The notes under the pieces were generated by a model. It was not told the origin of the DNA. It made no database searches and was given only the letters and a program-made list of their open reading frames with translations. This document shows, piece after piece, positions 1-8,094 of a stretch of 64,000 bases of DNA. The position numbers and the translations under genes are program-made. The stretch is from the NCBI RefSeq assembly GCF_017573545.1, contig NZ_JAGEOK010000005.1, positions 186,001 to 250,000 on the forward strand, written 5' to 3'. Every line of letters starts with the position of its first letter. Position 1 is the stretch's first letter. This stretch comes from Actinomadura nitritigenes (GTDB taxonomy: Bacteria; Actinomycetota; Actinomycetes; Streptosporangiales; Streptosporangiaceae).

Positions 1-576
1 CCGCCCGACGGCGCGGAGGGAGCCCTCGACCGAGCCCATCATGCAGAACGGCGTGACGCCGGACATGACGAGGTCTCCGGCGAACAGGATCCGCTGGTCC
101 GGCAGCCAGACGGCGGTGTCGTCGCGAGTGTGCGCGGGGCCGAGCCGGAACAGCTCGGCGCGCAGGCCGCCGGCGTGCAGCGTCATCCGCCGCTCGTAGG
201 TGAGCGCCGGCGGTTCGAGCCGGATGTCGCCCCACTCGACGTCCGGCCAGAGGCCGCTGAGGTGCAGGTCCGCGAGGATCGCCTCCTCGCGCGTCCCCTC
301 GTGCGCCACCACGACGGCCTCCGGCGTGAAGACGCAGTTGCCGAACGTGTGGTCGCCGTGGAAGTGGGTGTTCACGACGAGGCGCGGCGGCGCGGGCGCG
401 ACCTCGCGCACCGCGTCCCTCAGGGCCAGCGCGCGTTTCATGGTCGCGGCGGTGTCCACCACGATCGTGGTGCCGCCGGACGCGATGACGCCGGCGTTGT
501 TCAGGCACCATCCGCCGTCCGGCTGCACGTAGGCGTGCACGCCGTCGGCCAGCCGTTGCAGGTGCGGCTCGGTCAT
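1..576 (-). CDS. MBL-fold metallo-hydrolase, 3' end outside window
   Basis: This is a metallo-beta-lactamase-fold protein of which only the first 192 residues are in the window. The zinc signature HFHGDH lies near residue 77, after a typical MBL N-terminal beta region (VVDTAATM), and a later GPAHT and FAGD segment supply further expected metal ligands. The ATG at 576 overlaps the TGA of the upstream epoxide hydrolase (ATGA), so the two are translationally coupled at the end of the type II PKS operon. MBL proteins in such clusters can act as thioesterases, cyclases or lactonases. Which applies here cannot be told. The fold is certain and the role in the polyketide pathway is inferred from position only. 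Confidence 0.85.
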   Translation of the reverse strand, partial: MTEPHLQRLADGVHAYVQPDGGWCLNNAGVIASGGTTIVVDTAATMKRALALRDAVREVAPAPPRLVVNTHFHGDHTFGNCVFTPEAVVVAHEGTREEAILADLHLSGLWPDVEWGDIRLEPPALTYERRMTLHAGGLRAELFRLGPAHTRDDTAVWLPDQRILFAGDLVMSGVTPFCMMGSVEGSLRAVGR

Positions 577-1700
577 CGTGGTCTCCCGAAGATCTGGTCG
601 AGGAAGAACGCCCGGAGGTCGGCGGCCAGCAGGTCCGGGGACTCCAGCGCGGGGAAGTGGCCGCCCCGCTCGAACTCCGTCCACCGGACGATCGTGTTCG
701 CGCGCTCCGCGAACGGGCGGATGGCGTGGTCGGTGGGGAAGACGGCCACGGCCGTGGGCACCGGGGAGCGGCCGTCGTGCTCCCACCGCGCCTCGTCGTG
801 GAAGCGCTCGTAGTAGCTGTGCGCCGCCGAGCCCGCCGTGCCGGTGAACCAGTAGACGCTGACGTCGGTCAGGACGGCGTCCCTGCCGACGGCGTCGTCC
901 GGCAGGTCGGCGGTCCCGGTCAGGTCGCGGTACCGCTCGGCGAACCAGGCGAGCAGCCCGGCGGGCGAGTCGTGGTGGGCGTGCGCGAGCGTCTGCGGGC
1001 TGGTGCCCTGGACGCGCAGGTAGGCGCCCTCGTTCCGCTGCCACCGCTGGAGCGCCTCGAACCTCTCGCGGTCCGCGCCGTCCAGCGCGTCGATGTCCTC
1101 GTCGCCGCCGGGCACCGTGACGAGCGCGTTGACGTGGACGCCGCGGACGCGGTCCGGGGCGTCCCGGCCCATCAGCGGGGCCACGAACGCGCCGACGTCG
1201 CCCCCGTGCACCCCGTACTCGGCGTATCCGAGCCGGCTCATCAGCGCGTTCAGCGCCTTGGCGGTCCGGCCGTCGGTCCATCCCGGCCCCGGCGGCGGGC
1301 CGGAGAACCCGAAACCGGGCAGGGACGGCGCCACCAGGTGGAAGTCGTCCCGGAGGGCGCCGATCAGGGCGGGGAAGTCGGCGACCGACCCCGGCCACCC
1401 ATGGAGCAGCACCAGCGGGACGGCGCCGGGGTTCGCGGAACGCTCGTGCATGAAGTGCACGCGGGTCCCGTCGATCTCGGTGACGAACTGCGGGTGGGCG
1501 TTCAGCTCCGCCTCGTGCCGCCGCCAGTCGTACCCGTCGGCCCAGTACCCGGCGAGGCTCCGCAGGTAGGCGGTGGGGACGCCGCGCGACCAGCCGGTGC
1601 CGGGCGGGTCGGGCGCCCACCGGGTGGCACGCAGCCGGCGGCGCAGGTCGTCGACCTCGGGTTCGGGGATCGCGACCCGGTACGGACGGATCTCGGACAT
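573..1700 (-). CDS. Epoxide hydrolase, microsomal-type (EHN domain)
   Basis: This 375-residue alpha/beta-hydrolase has the N-terminal epoxide hydrolase cap (about residues 3-110) found in microsomal-type epoxide hydrolases. The oxyanion motif HGWPGS is at 100-105, the nucleophile is Asp168 in HGGDVGAF, and the base is His348 in RGGHFPALE. The Asp nucleophile separates it from esterases. The family opens epoxides through a covalent ester intermediate. It follows the KS-beta gene and overlaps the MBL gene by ATGA. Similar enzymes tailor angucycline-type and pluramycin-type polyketides, so an epoxide on the product or an intermediate, perhaps made by the nearby P450 or flavin monooxygenase, is a reasonable inference. 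Confidence 0.88.
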   Translation of the reverse strand: MSEIRPYRVAIPEPEVDDLRRRLRATRWAPDPPGTGWSRGVPTAYLRSLAGYWADGYDWRRHEAELNAHPQFVTEIDGTRVHFMHERSANPGAVPLVLLHGWPGSVADFPALIGALRDDFHLVAPSLPGFGFSGPPPGPGWTDGRTAKALNALMSRLGYAEYGVHGGDVGAFVAPLMGRDAPDRVRGVHVNALVTVPGGDEDIDALDGADRERFEALQRWQRNEGAYLRVQGTSPQTLAHAHHDSPAGLLAWFAERYRDLTGTADLPDDAVGRDAVLTDVSVYWFTGTAGSAAHSYYERFHDEARWEHDGRSPVPTAVAVFPTDHAIRPFAERANTIVRWTEFERGGHFPALESPDLLAADLRAFFLDQIFGRPR

Positions 1701-1728
1701 GCGGGCTCCTCGGCTGGGAAGGCGGCGG

Positions 1729-2940
1729 CTACGGCGCGGTGAGCACGGCCGCCGACGCGAACCCGCCGCGTCCGCGGGCGAGGACGAGCGCCGTGCCGAT
1801 CGCGGCGGTCCGCGGCTCGTCCGCGACCAGGTCGAGGCGGTCGTCGGCGCGGTCCGGTCGGGTGCCGACGGTCGGCGGGATCACCCCGTCGCGCAGGGAC
1901 AGGAGCGCGGTCGCCAGGTCCAGGGCCGCGCCGCCGGACAGCAGCCGCCCCGTCATCGACTTCGGTGCCGTCACCGGGACGGCGCGCGGCCCGAACAGCC
2001 GGGTCAGCGCCGCCGCCTCGCCGTCGTCGAGGTCGCGGCGGCCCGCCGCGTCGGCGAACACCACGTCGACCGCCGAGGCGGGCAGCCCCGCGTCGTCGAG
2101 CGCCGCCCGCGCCGCCCGGCACAGGCCGTCGGCGCAGCCGGGCTCCGGGTCGAACGCGGCGCCGTGCCCGGCGACCACGCCGTAGATCTGCGGGGCGCCG
2201 CGCTCCTCGGCGTCGGCACGGTCCTCGACGGTGAGGACGGCCCCGCCCTCGCCGGGGACGCAGCCGTCGGCGTCGGCGTCGAACGGCAGGTAGGCCGCCG
2301 CGGGGTCGGCGCGCGAGCTGAGCTCCCGGCTCGCGGTCTGGATCGCGACGCCGTACGGGCAGAGCGTCCCGTCGACGCCGCCCGCCACCATCATCGCCGT
2401 GCCGCTGCGGATCTTCCGGCGGGCGAACGCCAGGGTGTCGAGCCCGCCGGACTGCTCGGAGGCGAGCACCCCGCCGGGGCCCCGCATGCCGTTGTGGATG
2501 GAGATCTGGCCGGTGTGCACGGCGTAGTACCAGGCGAACGACATGTACGCGCTCACGTCCCGCCAGCCGCTCCCCCACAGCTTCTGCAGCTCCCGCTGCC
2601 CGAACTCCAGACCGCCCGACGTGCTCGCCGTGACGACGCCCATCTTGTACTCGGGCATGTCGCCCGGCTTGATCGCCGCGTCCCGCAGCGCCTCGCCGGC
2701 GGCGACGAGGGCGAGGCGCGTCACCCGGTCGCTCTGCGGCAGGAGCCGATCCGGCAGGTCCCGTTCGGCGGGGCACTCGGGGATCTCCCCCGCCACCGCC
2801 ACCGGGTAGCCGGACGCGTCGAACCTCGTGATCGCGCCGATGCCGCTCCGGCCGTTCCGGACGGCGTCCCAGTACTCGTGGGCGCCGATCCCGTTCGGCG
2901 CGGTCACGCCGAGGCCGGTCACCACCGCCTGGCCGCTCAT
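1729..2940 (-). CDS. Type II PKS ketosynthase beta (chain length factor)
   Basis: This 403-residue protein is the KS-beta partner of the minimal type II PKS. It has the thiolase fold, but the catalytic Cys is replaced by Gln163 in LASEQSGGLD, the hallmark of chain length factors. The KS-alpha/KS-beta heterodimer makes the poly-beta-ketone and KS-beta sets chain length; the length cannot be read reliably from the sequence. Its ATG overlaps the KS-alpha stop (ATGA), giving stoichiometric translation. The open frame extends further upstream inside KS-alpha, but the ATG at 2940 fits the family N-terminus (VVTGLGVTAPNG). Confidence 0.95.
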   Translation of the reverse strand: MSGQAVVTGLGVTAPNGIGAHEYWDAVRNGRSGIGAITRFDASGYPVAVAGEIPECPAERDLPDRLLPQSDRVTRLALVAAGEALRDAAIKPGDMPEYKMGVVTASTSGGLEFGQRELQKLWGSGWRDVSAYMSFAWYYAVHTGQISIHNGMRGPGGVLASEQSGGLDTLAFARRKIRSGTAMMVAGGVDGTLCPYGVAIQTASRELSSRADPAAAYLPFDADADGCVPGEGGAVLTVEDRADAEERGAPQIYGVVAGHGAAFDPEPGCADGLCRAARAALDDAGLPASAVDVVFADAAGRRDLDDGEAAALTRLFGPRAVPVTAPKSMTGRLLSGGAALDLATALLSLRDGVIPPTVGTRPDRADDRLDLVADEPRTAAIGTALVLARGRGGFASAAVLTAP

Positions 2941-4220
2941 GCGCTGCTCCCTTCCGAGGCGCTCTCCGGATCGCGGAACACCATCGCGCTCTGGAATCCG
3001 CCGAACCCGCTGCCGACGGTCAGCGCCCCGCGCACGCGGTGCTCGCGCGCGTCGAGCGGGACGTAGTCCAGGTCGCACTCGGGGTCGGACTCGCGCAGGT
3101 TGGCGGTGGGCGGCACCACGCCGTGCGCCATCGCCAGCGCGCACGCGGCGATCTCGATGGACCCGATCGCGCCGAGCGAGTGGCCGACCGCCGCCTTGAT
3201 GCCGCTGACGGGCACGCGGCGGGCGCGCTCCCCGAGGGCGCGCTTGAACGCCGCGGTCTCGTGCCGGTCGTTCTGCTTGGTACCCGAGCCGTGCGCGTTC
3301 ACGTAGTCGACGTCCTCGGGGCCCATCCGGGCCTCGGCCAGCGCGGTGGTGATCGCCTCCGCCATCTCCCGGCCGTCCGGTTTGAGGCCGGTCATGTGGT
3401 AGGCGTTGCAGCGGGACGCGGCGCCCGCGAGCTCGGCGTAGATCCGCGCGCCGCGGCGCCGGGCGTGCTCGTACTCCTCCAGCACGAGCACGGCGGAGCC
3501 CTCGCCGAGGATCAGCCCGCGGCGGGTGCGGTCGAACGGGCGGCACGCGTGCTCCGGGTCGTCGTTGTAGACCGACTGCGCCTTGATCACGTCGAAGCAG
3601 GTGACGGTGATCGGCGAGATCGGGGCGTCGCTGCCGCCGGTGACGACCACGTCGGCCGCCCCGTCCCGGATCACCTCGGCGGCGTGCGCCACCGCGTCGA
3701 TGCCGGAGGTGCAGCCCGTCGAGACGACCGTGGCCGGCCCGCGCGCGCCCGTGGTCAGCGCGACCTCGGCGGCCACCGAGCTCGGCAGGAAGTAGTCGTA
3801 CATGTGCGGGCTGACGTAGGCCGGGTCGACCTTCCAGTGCGCGCCGCCGTCGCTGAGCACGACGTACTCGGCCTCCATGCTCTTGGTCCCGGCGACGGCG
3901 CTGCCCATCGCGACGCCGGTGCGCTCGGCGAGCCGCCCGTCCACGCGGAGGCCGCTGTCGTCCACGGCCTCCCGCGCGGCCACCTTGGCGAGCTGGACGA
4001 ACCGGTCGTTGCGCCGGACCTCCTGCGGGGTGAGCCCGGCGGCCGCCGGGTCGAAGTCGCACTCGGCGGCGACCTGGCAGCGGTGCTCGGACGGGTCGAA
4101 CTGGGTGATCCGGCGGGTCGCCGTCCGGCCGGAGGTGACCAGCTCCCAGAAGGGGCCGGTGCCGATCCCGCCGGGGGCGACCACGCCGATCCCGGTGATG
4201 ACGGTCCTTCTGCGGGACAT
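2937..4220 (-). CDS. Type II PKS ketosynthase alpha
   Basis: This 427-residue KS-alpha is the condensing enzyme of the aromatic PKS. The nucleophile is Cys170 in VVSTGCTSGID, with His310 (VNAHGSGT), Lys342 and His347 (AAVGHSLGAIG) completing the decarboxylative condensation site. It would accept a starter from the initiation enzymes and extend it with malonyl-ACP together with the adjoining KS-beta. The start overlaps the stop of the LLM oxidoreductase by one base. The ACP, ketoreductase and cyclase are not downstream as usual but about 7-9 kb away in another operon. Confidence 0.96.
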   Translation of the reverse strand: MSRRRTVITGIGVVAPGGIGTGPFWELVTSGRTATRRITQFDPSEHRCQVAAECDFDPAAAGLTPQEVRRNDRFVQLAKVAAREAVDDSGLRVDGRLAERTGVAMGSAVAGTKSMEAEYVVLSDGGAHWKVDPAYVSPHMYDYFLPSSVAAEVALTTGARGPATVVSTGCTSGIDAVAHAAEVIRDGAADVVVTGGSDAPISPITVTCFDVIKAQSVYNDDPEHACRPFDRTRRGLILGEGSAVLVLEEYEHARRRGARIYAELAGAASRCNAYHMTGLKPDGREMAEAITTALAEARMGPEDVDYVNAHGSGTKQNDRHETAAFKRALGERARRVPVSGIKAAVGHSLGAIGSIEIAACALAMAHGVVPPTANLRESDPECDLDYVPLDAREHRVRGALTVGSGFGGFQSAMVFRDPESASEGSSA

Positions 4221-5071
4221 CAGGCGGCCTCCTCGAGCGTCTCGGCGAGCAGGTCCAGCTGCTCGGGCCCGGACGCGCAGGGCACCAGCACGAGCTCGTC
4301 GCAGCCCGCCTCCGCGAAGGCGCCGGCGGTCTCGCGCAGCCGCTCCGGGGTGGTCGGCGCCCCCTTGATCATCATGTCGGCGAGCCTCCCGGCGAAGGAG
4401 TAGTAGTCGCCGAGGTGCTCGCGGACGGCGGTGTCCGCGCCGGGGCCGAGGGCGTAGTACGCCTGCGCGACCATGCGCGGGCTCCCGGGGCGCCCGGCCT
4501 CCCGCCAGCGCCGGCGGACGTCGGCGGCCCGTTCGGCGAACGTCTGCGGCGGGCCCGCGGCGGCGAAGTAGCCGTCGCCGTGCGCGACGGCGCGGCGCAG
4601 CGCGGACGGGGCCCGGCCGCCGACGAGGATCTCGGGGTCGCCGCCGGGCGGCTCGGGGCCGATGTCGCCGCCCGCCCAGATCTTGCGCATCTCGGCGAGC
4701 ATCGCGTCGAGGCGGCGCCCGCGGTCGCCGAACCCGGCGCCGGACGCGGCGTAGTCGTCCGGCCGGGCGCCCACCGCGACGCCGAGCGAGAGCCGGCCGT
4801 CCGACAGGTGGTGGACGGACGCGGCCTGCTTGGCGACCAGCGCGGTGTTGCTCCGGTACGGGGCGATGAGGATCCCGGTCGTCAGCCTGATCCGTTCGGT
4901 CACGGCCGCCGCCGCGGCCAGCGCGACCAGCGGTTCGTCGTTCCCGTACACCAGCCGGTCGAGCACCGCGAGGTCGGCGAACCCGGCGGCCTCGGCCCGG
5001 TGCGCCCAGTCCAGCAGGTCGCGGCCCTCGACCCCGCGGACCATGGTGGGCAGTGCCACTCCGTATTCCAT
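4220..5071 (-). CDS. LLM-class oxidoreductase (F420- or flavin-dependent)
   Basis: This 283-residue TIM-barrel protein belongs to the bacterial luciferase-like monooxygenase superfamily. Family hallmarks are the N-terminal YGVALPTM strand, the TGILIAPYR and ALVAKQAASVHHLSDGRL segments near residues 65-95, and a GGRAPSALRR phosphate-binding-like loop. The subfamily with these features usually binds F420, but FMN cannot be excluded. It sits between the flavin monooxygenase and KS-alpha in one operon, so a redox step on the polyketide (ketone or quinone reduction, or Baeyer-Villiger type) is likely. The substrate is unknown. Confidence 0.85.
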   Translation of the reverse strand: MEYGVALPTMVRGVEGRDLLDWAHRAEAAGFADLAVLDRLVYGNDEPLVALAAAAAVTERIRLTTGILIAPYRSNTALVAKQAASVHHLSDGRLSLGVAVGARPDDYAASGAGFGDRGRRLDAMLAEMRKIWAGGDIGPEPPGGDPEILVGGRAPSALRRAVAHGDGYFAAAGPPQTFAERAADVRRRWREAGRPGSPRMVAQAYYALGPGADTAVREHLGDYYSFAGRLADMMIKGAPTTPERLRETAGAFAEAGCDELVLVPCASGPEQLDLLAETLEEAA

Positions 5072-5129
5072 CGTCGTCTCCTTTCCGGTCGGTTCCGCCC
5101 GCGGAGGCGGTCGCGCCCCCGGGAGCGGG

Positions 5130-6272
5130 TCAGGTCCGCGCGGCGAGCGCCTCGACGAAGCCGGGCGCGGCGCGCTCGGGACGCAGCGCGGCGTGCGAGC
5201 AGCCGACGGTGACGTCCCGCCAGCACCGCTGCAGCGGGTCGCTCCGGTCCTGCGCGGCGGTGCCCGCCGACTTCATGAGCGCGTTGACCGCCTCCACCAG
5301 CAGGGACGCCGCGTAGGAGGCGCGGTTGGCGTTCTCGAACGCGCGCGGGCGGCCCTCTCCGGCGTCCAGCGCGGACACCACCTGGTCGATCAGCAGCTCG
5401 GCCGCCTCGATCCGGGCGGCGGAGGTCGCGATCGCCAGGGACGCCGCGTCGCCGGCCGGCGGTGGGCCGCCGGTGCGCGGCGCGCCGGAGGGCGGTGCCG
5501 CCGCGCGCTTGGCGGCGGCCGTGCGGGTCGCGGAGGCGAGGGCCCCGCGCGCCGCGCCGATCAGCGCGGAGATGCAGGTCAGGCCGCCGACGGCGGGAAG
5601 CGGGACGTTGTGCTGCGGCGCCTGCGAGGTGTGGTTCAGCCCGCCCATCACCTCCTTGAACAGCGCCGTCCGATGCGCGGGCACGAACGCCTCCTCCACC
5701 GCGAGGGTGTGGCTGCCGGTGGCCCGCATGCCGACCGCGTCCCAGGTCGGTTCGCAGGTGAAGTCGGTACGGGGCACCGCGAAGAAGCGCGGTTCGACGC
5801 CGCCGGACGCGGGCCCGGCGATGAGCGCCCAGTCGGCGAACTCGACGCCGCTGACGTAGCGCCAGCGCCCGCGCAGCAGGAAACCGCCCTCGGTCTCCTC
5901 GGCGGACCCGGCGGGCACCAGGCCGGGGACGAGCAGCGCGCCCGGCGTGCCGTCCCACAGGTCCCGCTGGCCGTCGATCGGCAGATGGGCGGCGAACCGG
6001 CCGGTGTAGGCGAACATCGCGGCGCACCAGGCGGTGGACGCGCACGCCTCGCCGAGTTCGGAGACCGCCCCGGTCAGCTCGCGGAACGTGGATTCGGCGC
6101 CGCCCCAGCGGGCGGGCACGAAGTGCCGGGGCAGGGCGGTCGCGGTCACGGCGGCGACCGCCTCGCCGGACAGCCGGCCGGTGCGGTCGGCCTCGTCCGC
6201 GTGGTCGGCGGCGGCCCGCACCGCCGCGCCGAGGGCCGTGCGCTCGTCGGTCATGGTCGTGGTCACGGTCAT
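5130..6272 (-). CDS. Acyl-CoA-dehydrogenase-fold flavin monooxygenase
   Basis: This protein of about 380 residues has the acyl-CoA dehydrogenase fold: an N-terminal helical domain, a central beta domain (RWRYVSGVEFADW) and a C-terminal helical bundle. It lacks a CoA dehydrogenase context and resembles group D two-component hydroxylases (HsaA / ActVA-ORF5 type) that use reduced FMN or FAD and oxygen to hydroxylate aromatic polyketides. The flavin reductase at 26.1 kb is a natural partner. The start is uncertain: GTG 6275, ATG 6272, GTG 6266 (best spaced from a GGAG) and ATG 6254 are all possible. It lies 13 bases after the P450 stop. Confidence 0.85.
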   Translation of the reverse strand: MTVTTTMTDERTALGAAVRAAADHADEADRTGRLSGEAVAAVTATALPRHFVPARWGGAESTFRELTGAVSELGEACASTAWCAAMFAYTGRFAAHLPIDGQRDLWDGTPGALLVPGLVPAGSAEETEGGFLLRGRWRYVSGVEFADWALIAGPASGGVEPRFFAVPRTDFTCEPTWDAVGMRATGSHTLAVEEAFVPAHRTALFKEVMGGLNHTSQAPQHNVPLPAVGGLTCISALIGAARGALASATRTAAAKRAAAPPSGAPRTGGPPPAGDAASLAIATSAARIEAAELLIDQVVSALDAGEGRPRAFENANRASYAASLLVEAVNALMKSAGTAAQDRSDPLQRCWRDVTVGCSHAALRPERAAPGFVEALAART

Positions 6273-6285
6273 CACTCCAGACGGG

Positions 6286-7515
6286 TCACCAGGTCACGGG
6301 CAGCGCCTCGACGCCGTACACGAGCCCGCCGTCCTTGAAGGACAGCTCCTCGAACGGGACGGCGAGCCGCAGATCGGGCAGCCGGCGGTAGAGCGTGCGG
6401 AAGACGACCTCCAGCTCCAGCCGGGCCAGCTCCGACCCGAGGCAGAGGTGGCGGCCGTGGCCGAAGGCCAGGTGCTTGCGGGAGCCGCGGGTGATGTCGA
6501 GCTCGTCGGGCCGCTCGAACGCCTCGGGGTCCCGGTTGGCGGCGGCGGTGAGCGGGAAGACGCCGTCGCCCTCCCGCACCTCGGTGCCGGAGATCGTCAG
6601 GTCGGTGCGCGCGACCCGCGCCGTGGTGAGGTCGGTGACGCTGAGGTAGCGCAGCAGCTCCTCGACGGCGGCCGGGGCGAGGTCGGGGTCGTCGCGCAGC
6701 CGGTCGAGCTGGTCGGGGTGGCGCAGCAGCGCCAGCGTGCCGAGCGCGATCATGCTGGCGGTGCTCTCGTGCCCGCCGTTGAACAGCAGCCGGGTGAGGT
6801 GGACCAGCTCGTCGAAGTCGTCCTCGCGCGGGAAGGCGCCGGTGAGCTTGGCGACGAGGTCGTCCCCGGGCTCGTCGTACTTGGCGGCGACCAGGTCGCG
6901 GAAGTAGGCGTCGAGCTGGTTGACCGCCTCCTTGCGCTCGGCGGCCGAGGCGGTCCCGCCGAACATCGTCCGGGTGCGGACGTGCAGGAAGTCCTTGTCC
7001 TTCGCCGGGATTCCGAGCAGCTCCATGATCACCGAGATGGTGATCGGCAGCGCCAGGTCGGCGAGCAGGTCGCGCGGCGGGCCCGCGTCCAGCAGCGCGT
7101 CCACCTGCCCGTCCACGATCTCCTCGACGCGGGGGCGGAGCAGCTTGACGCGCCGGACGGTGAAGTCCTTGGCGACCCGCTTGCGGTAGTCGGTGTGCCG
7201 CGGCGGGTCCATGCCGAGCAGGGACGAGTTGAGCGTGAAGTCCTTCGGGATCGGGAACGGGGCGGGGAAGCCCGGGTGGCCGCGGTCGTTGCCGAGCCGC
7301 TCGTCGTTCAGGGCCTCCCGGACCTCCGCGTACCGGGTGACGACCCAGGTCGGCTCGCCCGCGGACCGGGGGACGCGGGTGAGGCCCGGCCGCTCGCGGC
7401 ACTCGCGGTGCCGGTCGGGCGGGGCGAACGGGCCGGGGCGCCGCCAGGGGAAGGGGGCGCCGCGCGCCTCGTCGTCTAGCGGATGGGCGTCGTGCGGGAG
7501 TTCGCGGTCAGGCAT
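6286..7515 (-). CDS. Cytochrome P450, CYP105-like
   Basis: This 409-residue soluble P450 has the I-helix oxygen-activation segment FNGGHEST, an ExxR in the K-helix region (VEELLRYLS and following) and the haem loop FGHGRHLCLG with Cys358 as axial ligand. Such bacterial class I P450s need separate ferredoxin and reductase; none is encoded nearby. The ATG at 7515 overlaps the upstream SRPBCC stop by 8 bases; the frame is open further upstream, but that part is inside the SRPBCC gene. A late oxidation such as hydroxylation or epoxidation of the polyketide or its alkyl side chain is inferred from context. Confidence 0.94.
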   Translation of the reverse strand: MPDRELPHDAHPLDDEARGAPFPWRRPGPFAPPDRHRECRERPGLTRVPRSAGEPTWVVTRYAEVREALNDERLGNDRGHPGFPAPFPIPKDFTLNSSLLGMDPPRHTDYRKRVAKDFTVRRVKLLRPRVEEIVDGQVDALLDAGPPRDLLADLALPITISVIMELLGIPAKDKDFLHVRTRTMFGGTASAAERKEAVNQLDAYFRDLVAAKYDEPGDDLVAKLTGAFPREDDFDELVHLTRLLFNGGHESTASMIALGTLALLRHPDQLDRLRDDPDLAPAAVEELLRYLSVTDLTTARVARTDLTISGTEVREGDGVFPLTAAANRDPEAFERPDELDITRGSRKHLAFGHGRHLCLGSELARLELEVVFRTLYRRLPDLRLAVPFEELSFKDGGLVYGVEALPVTW

Positions 7516-8011
7516 GGTCGCCTCCTGGAGTGAGGGTGGCGGCGAACGTCGCGAGCGTCTCGCCGGGGCTCGGGCCGTCGACGGCCGCGCGGATGCGCCC
7601 GGCGGCCCGGCCGTGCCGGGCCAGCTCGACATGGGCCAGCTCCACGCGGGTCCCGCCGGGCCCGCGAGGGGTGAAGGTCACCTCGACGCGGCTGGCCCGC
7701 TCGTCGTCGCCGATGGGACGGAAGTCGCCGTCGATGCGCCACGTCAGCACGAGGCGGTGCGGCGGCTCCCAGACCAGCACGCGGCCCCAGTCGAGCTCGG
7801 AGCCGTCGGTGGAGCGCTCGTACCAGCGGCCGCCCGCGCGCGGTTCGAAGACCACCCGCTCCCGCGCGGCGACCAGCACGTGGCTCTCCGGCCACCATTC
7901 GGTGGGCCGCCCGGTGAAGTGCGCGAAGGCGCGCTCCGGCGGCACGGGGACGTCGACGGACTTGCGGACGGGAGGGACCGTGGTCGTGGTCGCCGGCTGG
8001 CTCGCATCCAT
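7508..8011 (-). CDS. SRPBCC / AHSA1-type small protein
   Basis: This 167-residue protein belongs to the SRPBCC (START-like) superfamily, AHSA1 branch: VDVPVPPERAFAHFTG at the start, the central WEPPHRLVLTW strand and an EVTFTPRGPGGTRVEL strand. It is the first gene of the minus-strand operon running through P450, hydroxylase, LLM protein, KS-alpha, KS-beta, epoxide hydrolase and MBL. Members bind hydrophobic ligands and in polyketide clusters may act as cyclases or as carriers, so a cyclase role is possible but unproven. A -10-like hexamer ends only six bases before its ATG, which suggests a leaderless transcript. Confidence 0.8.
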   Translation of the reverse strand: MDASQPATTTTVPPVRKSVDVPVPPERAFAHFTGRPTEWWPESHVLVAARERVVFEPRAGGRWYERSTDGSELDWGRVLVWEPPHRLVLTWRIDGDFRPIGDDERASRVEVTFTPRGPGGTRVELAHVELARHGRAAGRIRAAVDGPSPGETLATFAATLTPGGDHA

Positions 8012-8017
8012 GGCCCC

Positions 8018-8060
8018 AATCTCGCCCGTGCCCGTCGACGTCCTGTCGGGATGCTGTCGA
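8018..8060 (-). promoter_or_regulatory. Predicted SARP-controlled promoter
   Basis: Read on the minus strand, three heptamers repeat every 11 bp: TCGACAG (8060-8054), CCGACAG (8049-8043) and TCGACGG (8038-8032). Exactly 8 bp follow, then the -10-like hexamer GAGATT (8023-8018), six bases and the ATG at 8011. Direct repeats at 11-bp spacing 8 bp from a -10 element are the known SARP operator geometry. The same layout recurs before the KSIII gene and, in part, before two other operons. Confidence 0.65.
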
Positions 8061-8094
8061 GGGCCGTGCCTCGGGAGGTCCGGCGGCGGGTGAC

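Noticed and set aside
1502..4062. Long minus-strand frames that would fuse parts of KS-beta or the epoxide hydrolase to upstream sequence
   Set aside because: The extra parts are shadows of the overlapping genes; true starts overlap the previous stops by ATGA.
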